Assembly: GCF_947179515.1 (NCBI RefSeq)
Contig: NC_067487.1
Coordinates: forward strand, 44,952,014-45,016,013
DNA length: 64,000 nt
From: Apodemus sylvaticus
Taxonomy: Eukaryota > Chordata > Mammalia > Rodentia > Muridae
Direction: 5' to 3'
Shown here: piece by piece, positions 1-9,539 of the stretch
Numbering within the stretch: position 1 is the first letter of the stretch
Layout of the letters: each line of letters opens with the position of its first letter
The notes under the pieces: model-generated
The model's input: only the letters and a program-made list of their open reading frames with translations
The model's database searches: none
Told to the model about the DNA's origin: nothing
Translations under genes and position numbers: made by a program

Positions 1-600
1 TTATTCCGACTTTCCACCGTGTGCCCTCTGCTATCTAACCTGCACGTATTAAAATGCTTCCAAACTATTTTTATCATCCTTATATGTGTACAGCATAAAT
101 ACGGGCAACTCTATGTTCCCCCAAAAGATGGCTTTTTCAACAAATTAAAATATTCTATTTAGCTCTAAATATGGAAACTAAAAATATATTACCCACTGCG
201 AAATGAATTACTTATCCATTGTGTGTCAGATTTTAAACTAACAACTTTATAACCTTAAAATACAGCTCAATCTTAAAGTATTAATTTTGAAATGATGCAT
301 TTGCGCTAATGATTTACTGGGAGGAAAAAACCTTTAATCTAACCCTTTCGCTTATGAACTTGAAAGTTGAACTCCATAGAAATGACTGATGGCAACAGCG
401 GGCTTCTCCCCAGCTGATCAAAATTAACAGTTTCTTTCAATTGTTCTAATTAGGACCTAGGGGAGTTCTGGAATGTACCAACAGCACCTCAAATTGCTCT
501 CTAGTTGCAAACTAATTCCTGGGAAGAAATAGCAGCTTTTACATTTTCTTACACATAGTTGAGTCAGGGTGATGTTACTATTGTTTACTAAGAGCCTCTC
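1..600. other. Unique non-coding sequence, possibly conserved
   Basis: No repeat family and no credible reading frame was recognised. The stretch around 420-540 is less AT-rich than its surroundings and carries several TAATT-type homeodomain-like cores and an AATTGTTC-type core. That texture is common in conserved non-coding elements, but conservation cannot be judged from one sequence. Nothing shows that it is transcribed. Confidence 0.3.
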
Positions 601-623
601 TGGGAGTATGTCCCATGAGAATG

Positions 624-785
624 GGCTTTTTTGTTTTGGTTTGTTTCAGTTTAGGTATATTTGTTATTGTTGGTGTTGCTGCTGAAGCTGTTGTTGCTTT
701 TTTTGGTTTTCGTTGTTTGTTTTTTTGTTTTGTTTTTTGCTTTTGGTTTGTTGGTTCATTTTGCTTTTTTTTCTGTGTGTGTGTT
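624..785. repeat. T/G-rich low-complexity tract
   Basis: About 160 bases are almost entirely T and G on the plus strand, built from irregular TTTTG, TTG and TGTT units. The 93-residue plus and 79-residue minus open frames over it come from this composition (F/V/C-rich and K/Q/T-rich respectively) and are not genes. The following 786-1078 is unique sequence with no recognisable feature. Confidence 0.8.
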
Positions 786-1078
786 AGAAAACAAAAACAG
801 TTACAGGTTAGAAACACAACTCATCTAAAAAATGTATTAAAAACCAGCTACTACCTGTGTTCTGTAAAAGTGTCCCGCACACCACCACAGGCCTAGGCCA
901 GTGGTTTACTTAGTACTGTTTTTTATTTTGCCTAACATTTTTTCACACTCATGCTGAATTTGTGTAATGTTTGTTATTTACATTTAACATTAACCTTTAA
1001 AATCCCATGAGTGATGAAGTGCAAGTGCCAGACAATATCAATATTGTCATCACTGAAGCAAAGGAGAGCAAAGCTTAA

Positions 1079-1268
1079 AAATCTTCACAGGTATATACTT
1101 CAATAGCACATATATATAAAATCTTCCCAGGTATGTACTTCATAGCATATATATATATATAAAATCTTCCCAGGTATATACTTCATAGCATATATATATA
1201 AAATCTTCCCAGGTATATACTTCATAGCATATATATATATATAATCTTCCCAGGTATATACTTCAACA

Positions 1269-1310
<42 letters not shown>

Positions 1311-1333
1311 CTTCCCAGGTATATACTTCAACA

Positions 1334-1381
<48 letters not shown>
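1079..1381. repeat. Six-copy minisatellite with expanding (AT)n ends
   Basis: Six head-to-tail units share a core of about 27 bases, beginning ATCTTCCCAGGTATATAC and running through ACTTCA(ACA/TA)GCAT, each followed by an alternating AT tract. The AT tract is only a few dinucleotides in the first four units and reaches roughly 15-20 dinucleotides in the last two. The first copy has CACAGG where the others have CCCAGG. It is a compound repeat: a core duplicated in tandem plus an independently slipping (AT)n tail. Confidence 0.9.
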
Positions 1382-1385
<4 letters not shown>

Positions 1386-2005
1386 TCTGAGTCAAAAGAT
1401 TGACCTATTTGCACCAAATGTGTTATGATGAAGATCCCAGTTTCCTGTAAGTCAACCAGGTATCAGCCCTATAAAGTGGTTATGGGCAATGAAATAGGTG
1501 TCCTGTCTTATCCTCTTTCCAAGCTACTTCTCTGCATGTGGCACTCTCAGTTCAAAGACCTGGGGGAGGTCATACTCTTTAACCTCCTACACAATCCCTA
1601 AAGTAGGAATGGATTCTTTCAACTCAGTGCTATGTTAAGACCAGTGCAATCTCTTGTTGTAATTAGCATTCTTTCCTAAGGGAAGGAGGGTGGCTGGGTG
1701 GCTAAATGGCCTAGCAGTCCTTAGAGAGACATTCCCTCCCTAGGGCTGGACACAAACTATTTAAAACCTGTGTGAATGAGTTGGATTAACATGGAGTCAA
1801 CTTCCTTGGGAAACAGAGCCAGAACAGTTCAGAGGAGACAAAATACTTCAAGACAATCACACCAGTGGTAACAATCTCCAGACTTACTGGTCCTGTCAGT
1901 TTTAATTTAGCCGATGACACAAACACTGAACAGTACTACAACATCTGTTTTATGAGTGTAAATTTTCTTTTTACTTCCTGAAAACTTAAGATAGTTTAGA
2001 CACAT

Positions 2006-2006
<1 letters not shown>
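1382..2006. other. Unique sequence, nothing recognised
   Basis: Non-repetitive sequence between the AT minisatellite and the CA repeat. No reading frame, SINE or L1 segment was recognised on either strand. Confidence 0.4.

Positions 2007-2040
<34 letters not shown>
2007..2040. repeat. (CA)n microsatellite
   Basis: About 17 uninterrupted CA dinucleotides after a short imperfect CACATG lead-in. It accounts for the poly-Cys/Val stretch in the minus-strand open frame at this place. Confidence 0.95.
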
Positions 2041-2042
<2 letters not shown>

Positions 2043-5000
2043 CACATACAATCACCCCTAACCCCCGCAAAAAAAGTGGAGAGAGGTGAGAAAGAGAGGA
2101 AACCCTTGGAAAACACTCATTGTTCTTGTAGATAAATGAGGAGGAAAATTATCACCCTTAAAATAAAAGAGCATATTTATCACCAAATTTGGGGATATAT
2201 TCAAAATTTTTGTATCTATTAAAATGGCAACTGCCACCCTGCATCTTTTAAAAGGCCTAGTAATAAATATATAATTAACAATTTAAAAATAAATTTATGA
2301 ATTTTATAATTTGTTCACCCAAATTTTACCAGATTGGTGTATTTTTCCTTATTATATTTGTTTGAAAAATTAAATATACAAATATAAAATAGAATCTTGG
2401 GGGAGCCGTTTCTTTATCTGTAAAATTACTATTATAATGGAAAGCATTGAATCTAAATATCCTATTAATATATAAACTATTATTATTATTATTATTACTA
2501 TTTAGACAGTAAAATTTGAAGTGGTAGTTATCATTTTTATTAGCATTTTATTAAATAGTATACACATGCAATGATCATGTATTTATAGTGAGAGGGTGTG
2601 GACCACCTAGTTATCCAAAAATACGGAGTTATGGTTAACTCATCAGATACAAAATGTAGAATCTACTAAATATATATGGTGAGCTCATATATACATAATA
2701 TATATGGTGAGCTCATTTGGGCAATGGTTAGCTTTTAGGGTGAAACCACACCATGATGTTGAATGAAAATGAAGGTGTAATTGCTCCCAGGTAAGACTGA
2801 GGAGGATTTTATTGTAGACATGAGGGAGGGTACAGCCAGAGGCATCTGAAAGGGCGTAGGGGTTAGAGAGGAAGTGAGGTCGACAAGAGAGCCGAGATCA
2901 ATACAAGAAACATCGCAGCTGAAATGCATACTTACACAGGAAAGAGAGGAAGTAGGAAAAGTTTAGGGTATGGGTGGGGTATGCCAGTCAGGATGACTCT
3001 AACAGGTACTTGCTGAGAGAGGTTTGAGAGCAGTGCGCACTTTGTATGCTTGTAAGTACCACAGTCAGCCATTTGTTCTGGGTTTCTTGGGACCTGACAT
3101 ACCATAACCATGTGCATCAGCGGTAAATGTCATCCGAGGAGAATTGCAGATCTCAGAATCCCAGCCAGAAGCAGTCCTTTGGTCTCTCACTGAGCTAACC
3201 TGGCCAGCCGGCAATCCCCCAAAATATCCCTGTGTCTGAGGATTCCTGGCGCATGCCAACACCTACCTTCTGAAGTGAGTTCTGGGCACCCGAATTCAAA
3301 TCTCCAGGCGCTTTACCGAGTGAGTCCTCCTCTAGTTCCAGGGAGCGGTGTTTCTTCCTTTTCAACAGACTTAAAGTTAGCAGAGTGCTGCAGTGATCAT
3401 CAGCTTGCAAGACGATGTTTTAAGAATGCGAAAACTAAAGTATTTCTGAAATTTGCTACAATGATTTGTATCAGGAAGAGAACATTAAAATGGAGGGTAG
3501 AAACTTTGCATTTCTAACTTGCTTAGGGGAAAAAAATCATCTACCAGAGGAAGTCTTCGAAGTATTTCCTTTCAAATAAGACTGAGGTCTCTGAAAGCTT
3601 CACTTGAATTCCAATGAATGGACTGATGTGCCCACCTACAAAAATCTTAGCTGGAACCCGCCTTCCTTAGCCTCTAGTTCATAAATGTGAATGGAAAACA
3701 GAAAAGTAGCTAATGTGGTGTCCTGTGTGATAAAGTCACATTTTCCAGCATTATATTTGCGCCTCTTTCAAAATGCGGTACTAGCAATTAAGAGGGTCCA
3801 CTGCCTAGTCCGTTTTATAAAGCTCTTCACCACGGAAAGGGATGTTCTGTTGAAAATTCTAATGATTTGAAAATAGTTCAAGATATGAAACATTCTGTTC
3901 TTTGAAAGTGAGATCATTGCGTTGAAGAAACAACAACAACCAAAAAAAAATAACTTTGAAGCTTAATATAGAGGTAAAACAACCTGCCTTCCTTGACAAA
4001 AAATAAAAAACAAACATTTAAAAAGCAGTAAACATTGTGTTACAATCACGCTCCTGTAATAGTGAGAGAACGGTAGCAGTTATAGACAATGGTTATAGGG
4101 ACTGTGTTTAGACACAGCGATGCCTGCTCTTCGACATGTCTACACCTGCAAGAATGGAAGTCACTCTGTAAAAAATGACACTTCAATACACATTTTCAAT
4201 GAGTCACTAGCTATATTTACAAATGCATTATCACAGAAACATTTAATGAGAGAAATGTATTTAATATTTGCCCATAGAGTTAGATATATAAACTTAAGCA
4301 CTCAATTTATTGTCAGTTATAAGATATGTAAAACGTGTGCGTATTTTTTTTTTAATTTTATCTCAAGTCACAATGGAAGACAGTAATAAGATTGTATTTT
4401 GAGGGAAAAACAATTATGGGTTCAATAAGAAAAATTAAATTTATATGTGAATTAGTCGTATTATTTTCATCCCTCAGAATTACAAGTTGTTAGGATTTTC
4501 TTAAGACACTTGTCATCTAACACATTAAAGTAAATCCTTCGATCTCCATCCCTGTTTGCTTACAGAGATATTCTTTGTGTTGCCATAGTTCCATTCTAGT
4601 TGATGGGAGGTACAAATTTTGTGAGTATCATAGGTGTTATATAGGTTCACTTCTTTAGCTTTAGCTCAGAAGAAAGACTACTGGAAACAAAATTTGGGGA
4701 AAGGAAGGAAGCAAGCATTGTTCACTGTTCTCATCTATGTAGCTGGAACTCTCTCAGTCACAACCAAGAACCCTCCATGATTTCATCTCCAGTTGACTTA
4801 GGGCTCCAGGCTGACTTACTGCTAAACTTTACAACCCTACTTAGCTATCCAGCCAGTGTCCCCAAATAAGAGCCTTGTGATGACATCTTCTTGATTATTG
4901 GCTTCTTTACTCTGCCATAAATGTGATCCATTTATTTATTAAATGTCATCTGTTAAAAAAACACACACAATGACGTCTTTTTTCTATGATTAAATTATAA

Positions 5001-5645
5001 CACATTTTTGCTACAAGTAGCATGTTGTGCTAGAACACCTTCAGTTCTATACCAAATTAATCAACCTTTAATTATGCTACAGACATTGCTAGTAAGATCT
5101 CAGTTTCTGGAAATTTTGTTCTCACATATGAGTGGGTAAAGTGACAAGAAGGTGGTTTGTAGGTACCAGTGTGCGGTAGGATTTGAGGAATACTTCTTAT
5201 GTCTATAGCACAATAGAATAAAGTTGGCAATTCTATGTTTCAATGTGGCTGCTCTATGATACTTTTGAATGTTCCTAATGCAAAGAGACAATAAATGTTT
5301 CTGATAGAAATTGCAATTATATGGACATATTCATTAAGATTTGTACGTAGATATTGAAATGTGCTTTATTCCACTAATCTGTACAAATTCAAATCAATGA
5401 AAAACAAAAACAGAAAGGAAATGTCCAATACTTTATTTTCTTGAAAGCAGAATATCAACACATTGGGAGCTTTAATTTGTTCCTATTTCAAATGTATACT
5501 TAATTGAAAATTATAAGCTTTTATCTATAAATAAAAGTTCGAAAATTCCACGAAAAAGAGCTCAGTTTCTACATGAAGAAACTGAGATACAAATAATTTT
5601 GTTAAATGTTAATATGCATATACATGCTGGTGGTGGATAGTTTTT
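2041..5645. other. Long unique stretch with minor low-complexity DNA
   Basis: No host exon or well-preserved transposon is visible. It contains a short ATT trinucleotide run near 2479-2500 and a tandem pair of a roughly 25-base unit containing ATATATGGTGAGCTCAT at 2671-2720. It also has a GC-richer block at 2810-3400 with purine-rich minus frames of 61-71 residues that I cannot identify, and an A-rich patch at 3930-4025. The small open frames show no domain and no homology that I recognise. Confidence 0.4.
3262..3345 (-). mobile_element. Possible old B2/B3-class SINE fragment
   Basis: On the minus strand this resembles the tRNA-derived head of a rodent B2/B3 SINE. A B-box-like stretch is visible as GAATTCAAATCTCC on the plus strand, next to a degraded A-box-like region (CTTTACCGAGTGAGTC). 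It is heavily diverged, with no clear A-tail or target-site duplication. Weak call. Confidence 0.3.
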
Positions 5646-5649
5646 GTTC

Positions 5650-6180
5650 TTTTGGTAATATAGTTTATTAACTCTTTGAGAGCCTCATACAATGCATTTG
5701 CATCATATTCAATTTCCTCCGACCCTCTGCATGTGTGCTAATTTCACCCTTACCTCCACACTCACCCATCCCACACAGCAGTTTGTATTTCCCAGTTACT
5801 CTTGGTATTCAGGCCTGCCCTCAAGCATGGTTGATGTACAAAGGATCATAACATTAAATAAATCTGATCATCTCTCGCAGTAGCTATCAAATATCAAGAG
5901 CTCCTAAGCTAATTTCATGCCCACCTTCACCAAATGTTGGAATTTTGATTGACTTCAGCATTTTCAAGTCCTATGCACCCCATCACAATCAGATATACTC
6001 ATATATGCAATTGCCTTGTATGAGGAAAATGTTTTTCTTAAAGCAATCTGTATTCCCCTTCTTGTAGGAAGATCCCTAAACATTAAAGGAAGGGCTGTGG
6101 CATATACATCCCACTTAGAGCCAAACACTCCATAGTTTTCTATTCTGTGAGTTTTATCACTTTCTTGTCTTTATTCTAAG
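5650..6180 (-). mobile_element. Old LINE-1 3' end (3'UTR), antisense
   Basis: The plus strand begins with a T-rich section, then TTATTAACTCTTTGAGAGCC, ACAATGCATTTGCATCATAT and a pyrimidine-rich cytosine cluster. Next come a segment around CAAGCATGGTTGATGTACA and then AATGTTGGAATTTTGATTG. This order matches the reverse complement of an old rodent L1 3'UTR as I remember it, so the element reads on the minus strand with its 3' end at the left. It has no coding sequence and is strongly diverged. The subfamily (Lx9-like) is a guess. Confidence 0.55.
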
Positions 6181-6850
6181 TGTCATCTGTTGCAAGAAGG
6201 TTCACTGGTGAGTATTGAGTGTTTCTATGGGTATAGAAACAAGGCATCAGGAGGTGTTTTAACACCATCCCCATCTAGACTGCTATATCAGAATTGATTT
6301 TACCTATAAATACACAAACACATCCCCAAGAGTTTGACATTTGTAAGTGTCCAAGATTCCAAGACATAAAAAAATCCCAGAAGAGTGCCTGACAAAGAGA
6401 AAGCCATGAGAGATGGACAGTAGTTAAGCTGCAGATATTCGTGTGATTAAAATATCTGAGCTACATGTATTAGCTGCAGGAAAGAAATTCTTTTTAGGAT
6501 TATAGATGCATTTCTAATATTCCAATAAGCAGCAAAATCAAAAGGTTATAACTACATCTGAAACAATGGTGGCAGAGTTAATGTAAACCTCATAGGCCAT
6601 TTTATTCCATCCGAAACTTATGAGAGTGGGAATTTCCTAAATAATAGAGGTTGATTTAATTTTGAACTGGATGCTGAGAAGTGCAAGACAATCGCTTGAA
6701 ATCTTCATAATGCATCTTAAGTAAAAGAGGTCATTATTTGGCAACTGTATCAGAGTACATTGGAAAGAGTTGCTTTGTATAACAAAGACATACTTAATAC
6801 AATAATTTTTAAAACATTTATGAGGGCTCTATATCTATGAAAGGAATAGC
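6181..6850. other. Unique sequence between two L1 remnants
   Basis: AT-rich sequence with no reading frame or repeat recognised. Part of the left end may still belong to the preceding antisense L1 3'UTR. Confidence 0.35.
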
Positions 6851-6852
6851 TT

Positions 6853-8041
6853 GCTGGGTGATAAACAACATCAGCAAAGTAGCTGGATATAAAATTAAGA
6901 CAAACACATCAGTAGCCTTCCTCCACTCAAAGGATAAACAGACTGAGAAAGAAATTAGAGAAATGACACCCTCATAATAGCCACAAATAATATAATATAC
7001 CATGGTGTGACTAACTAAGCAAGTGAATCTGTATGACAAGAACTTCAAGTATCTGAAGAACAAAATCAAAGATCAAGAAGATGGAAAGATCATGGTTTGG
7101 CAAGATTAACATAGTAAAAATGGCCATTGTACAGAAAGCAATCTACAGATTCAAGGTAATACCCATCAAAATTCCAATTCAATTCTTCATAGACCTAGAA
7201 AGAGCAATTTGCAAATTCATTTGGAATAACAAATAATCCAGGATGGCAAAACTATTCTCAACAATAAAAGAGCTTCTGGGAGAATCACCATCTCTGACCT
7301 CAAGCTGTATTACAGAGTGATCGTGATAAAAACGGTATGGTATTGGTACAGAGATAGGCAGGTAGATCAATGGAATAAAATTAAAGACCCAGAAATGAAC
7401 CCACACACCTGTGGTCACTTGATCTTTGACAAAGGATTTAGAACCATCCGGTGGAAAAAAGACAGCATTTTCAATAAATGGTGTTGGTTCAACTGATGGT
7501 CAGCATGCAGAAGAATGCAAATTGATTCATTCTTATCTCCTTGTACAAGGCTCACGTCCAAGCGGATCAAGGACTTCCACTTAAAATCAGATACACTGAA
7601 ACTGTATTTGGTTTTATCTGTATTAAAAACTGAGGTGACAGCAGATGCTGGTGAGGATGTGGAGAAAAACAACATTCCTCCATTGTTAGTGATATTGCAA
7701 GGTGTTACAACCACTCTGGAAATCAGTCTGGCAGCTCCTCAGAAAATTGGACATAGCTGAGGACCCAGCTATACCACTCCTGGGCATATATCCAAAAGAT
7801 GCTCCAAAATATAACAAGAACACATGCTCCACTATGTTCATAGCAGCCTTATAGCTAGAAACTGGAAAGTACCCAGATGTCCTTCAATAGAGGAATGGAT
7901 ACAAAAAATGTGGAACATTTATACAATGGAATACTACTCAGCTATTAAAAAATGAATTCATGTTAGGCAAATGGATGGAGTTAGAAAATATCATCCTGAG
8001 TTAGGTAACCCAACACAAAAGAACACACATGGTATACACTC
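6853..8041 (+). mobile_element. LINE-1 ORF2 3' part, sense, internally deleted
   Basis: This is a degraded murine L1 fragment. It starts in the ORF2 region after the reverse transcriptase core (TAAACAACATCAGCAAAGTAG...), continues through the segment that encodes the conserved IYRFN / FIWNNK / WNRI-DPEMNPHT block, and reaches the ACACTGAAACT region. It then jumps at about 7605-7630 to the CAGCAGATGCTGGTGAGGATG segment, a deletion of roughly 250-300 bases relative to the better copy at 14.1 kb. The C-terminal ORF2 region follows, including the CTCCACTATGTTCATAGCAG and ATGGAATACTACTCAGCTAT landmarks. Numerous stops and frameshifts break the frame. The 3'UTR and A-tail are absent: the L1 match ends where the hairpin at 8042 begins. 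Confidence 0.85.
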
Positions 8042-8121
8042 ACTGAGAAAAGTTCTTAAATACCATTGAGAAGGATAGGATCCTTACCTTCTCAATGGGA
8101 TATTTAGGAACTTTTCTCAGT
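8042..8121. repeat. Near-perfect inverted repeat (hairpin)
   Basis: The left arm starts ACTGAGAAAAGTTC and the right arm ends GAACTTTTCTCAGT. The arms pair over about 35 bases with one mismatch and one single-base gap, around a short centre that holds the palindrome AGGATCCT at 8077-8084. It lies exactly where the preceding L1 fragment stops matching. Confidence 0.9.
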
Positions 8122-8132
8122 CTTTCCTTCTT

Positions 8133-8134
<2 letters not shown>

Positions 8135-8180
<46 letters not shown>
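8135..8180. repeat. (GATA)n microsatellite
   Basis: About eleven consecutive GATA units on the plus strand, followed by a diverged GATA-like tail to about 8225. Confidence 0.95.
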
Positions 8181-8181
<1 letters not shown>

Positions 8182-8273
8182 CATAAACAGATGAATATAC
8201 AGATAATTAGATAGGTGATATATTATAGATTTTATATAGAGAGAATAAATATGCTTTATGTAGAATACACAAA

Positions 8274-8277
8274 CACA

Positions 8278-8334
<57 letters not shown>
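8274..8334. repeat. Compound (CA)n(GA)n microsatellite
   Basis: Roughly eleven CA units pass directly into about nineteen GA units. It produces the Thr/His then Glu/Arg runs of the plus-strand open frame here, which is not a gene. Sequence from 8335 to 8790 is unique, with nothing recognised. Confidence 0.95.
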
Positions 8335-8338
<4 letters not shown>

Positions 8339-8786
8339 TAGATACAGAATACACAGATAGAAGCCTTTGTAAGTCAGTGAAGACATTGAGTTATTTAATT
8401 AAAAAGCCCTGAACTCTACACACTATATTTTATCTTTTTCTTATTTGAAAAACTAAAAGGACCAATATGCTCTATGATCTATGTACTACCCACTAACCAA
8501 ACACTGAATAATAATACATTTTAACAATCACAGTTTAAATCATGTTGTAAGGGTTATTAATGTATCTGATTGACTACCTGTCCTAAGCAGGATACATAGA
8601 TGTGCATACAAAGTGAAAATCATAATTTCTTCTCCAAAAATCATTAAACTTTTAAACTGCAGCAATAATGAATAAATTCAAAACCAGACTCCTTTTGGGC
8701 AGGGATCTATAAAAGTCTCATTATCTCATGCTTATGAAAGGGTATAGATAATTTGTGATCACTCATATTTTCTAAATGTTTGTGTA

Positions 8787-8814
8787 TGTAGGTGTGTAGG
8801 TGTGTGTGTGCGCG

Positions 8815-8857
<43 letters not shown>
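8787..8857. repeat. (TG)n microsatellite with interrupted start
   Basis: Starts as interrupted GTAGGTGTGTAGGTG units with a CGCG break, then about twenty perfect TG units from 8818. Confidence 0.95.
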
Positions 8858-8860
<3 letters not shown>

Positions 8861-8916
8861 GTTGTTAGCTTACAGGTGATTCCACTAAGTTCCTCGTAAG
8901 GACCTAGCAATGGTTT

Positions 8917-8988
8917 GTACCATCATCTACCACCATCACCTGCCACCATCACCTGCCACCATCACCTGCCACCATCACCTGCCACCAG
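8917..8988. repeat. 13-bp minisatellite, about five copies
   Basis: The tandem unit is TGCCACCATCACC. Perfect copies start at 8941, 8954 and 8967, with a partial copy at the right end and a diverged CTACCACCATCACC copy at the left. There are no spacers, so this is not a CRISPR-like array. Confidence 0.95.
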
Positions 8989-9320
8989 ATGCAGGCAGAA
9001 TTCAAAAGGACTGCCCCGCTAACCCCAGTTCTTTCTAGAGTTCCAAGTATTCCCCATGGCCTCTCTAGCTCTCCTTCTCCCTCTCCCACCACTCTTCTCC
9101 CCTTTGCCTCTCTCTCTTCTTTTTTTCCTTACCTGTTCCTCCTTCTCAGACCTCATGGCTCTGCTGCAGTCTGTCTGCCTCTGCCCCTTCTCCTGGTCCT
9201 CATGCCCTCCCTTCCCCTAATGAAGCCCCCTTTATACCAGATCTATTCCATGCCATGATTTCTCAGGGGGGACCCCTTGGCACGAGCCTGTCAGGCACTC
9301 CTTGCCACATTATATTCCAT

Positions 9321-9322
<2 letters not shown>

Positions 9323-9375
<53 letters not shown>
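9323..9375. repeat. (TG)n microsatellite, tail of a SINE
   Basis: About 26 TG units. It directly joins a minus-strand tRNA-derived SINE on its right, so it is most simply the expanded (CA)n-type 3' tail of that SINE. The 9061-9240 block to the left is pyrimidine-rich with no recognised repeat. Confidence 0.95.
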
Positions 9376-9378
<3 letters not shown>

Positions 9379-9515
9379 TCAGAGTACAGCTCTTTCAGGG
9401 GAAGTTCTTTCCCTCCACCAAGTGGGTTTCTGTGATTGAACTCAGGTCATTCAGTTTCAAGGCTTGGCAGCAAACACCTTTATGGGATGAGCCATTTTAT
9501 AAGCCCAAAAAATGC
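9376..9515 (-). mobile_element. B3-type tRNA-derived SINE, antisense
   Basis: Read on the minus strand, this starts GGGCTTATAAAATGGCTCAT, which replaces the usual GGGCTGG.GAGATGGCTCAG head and carries the A box. It continues through a GCTGCCAAGCC segment to a B box, visible on the plus strand as GATTGAACTCAGGTCA. The CA-rich tail is the adjoining TG repeat. These are the parts of a pol III-transcribed SINE of the B2/B3 superfamily. It is diverged and certainly inactive. Confidence 0.7.
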
Positions 9516-9539
9516 TTCCTGTTGACAAAACAAAAGCAG

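Noticed and set aside
578..896. Open frames of 79 and 93 residues on opposite strands
   Set aside because: Both come from the T/G-rich tract, with homopolymer-like K/Q/T or F/V/C composition and no domain.
8917..8988. 13-bp direct repeats as a possible CRISPR array
   Set aside because: Units are contiguous with no spacers, and the genome is clearly a rodent's. It is a minisatellite.
9376..9515. tRNA gene, because A- and B-box-like sequences are present
   Set aside because: The boxes belong to a degraded tRNA-derived SINE with a (CA)n tail; no cloverleaf or anticodon arm is preserved.
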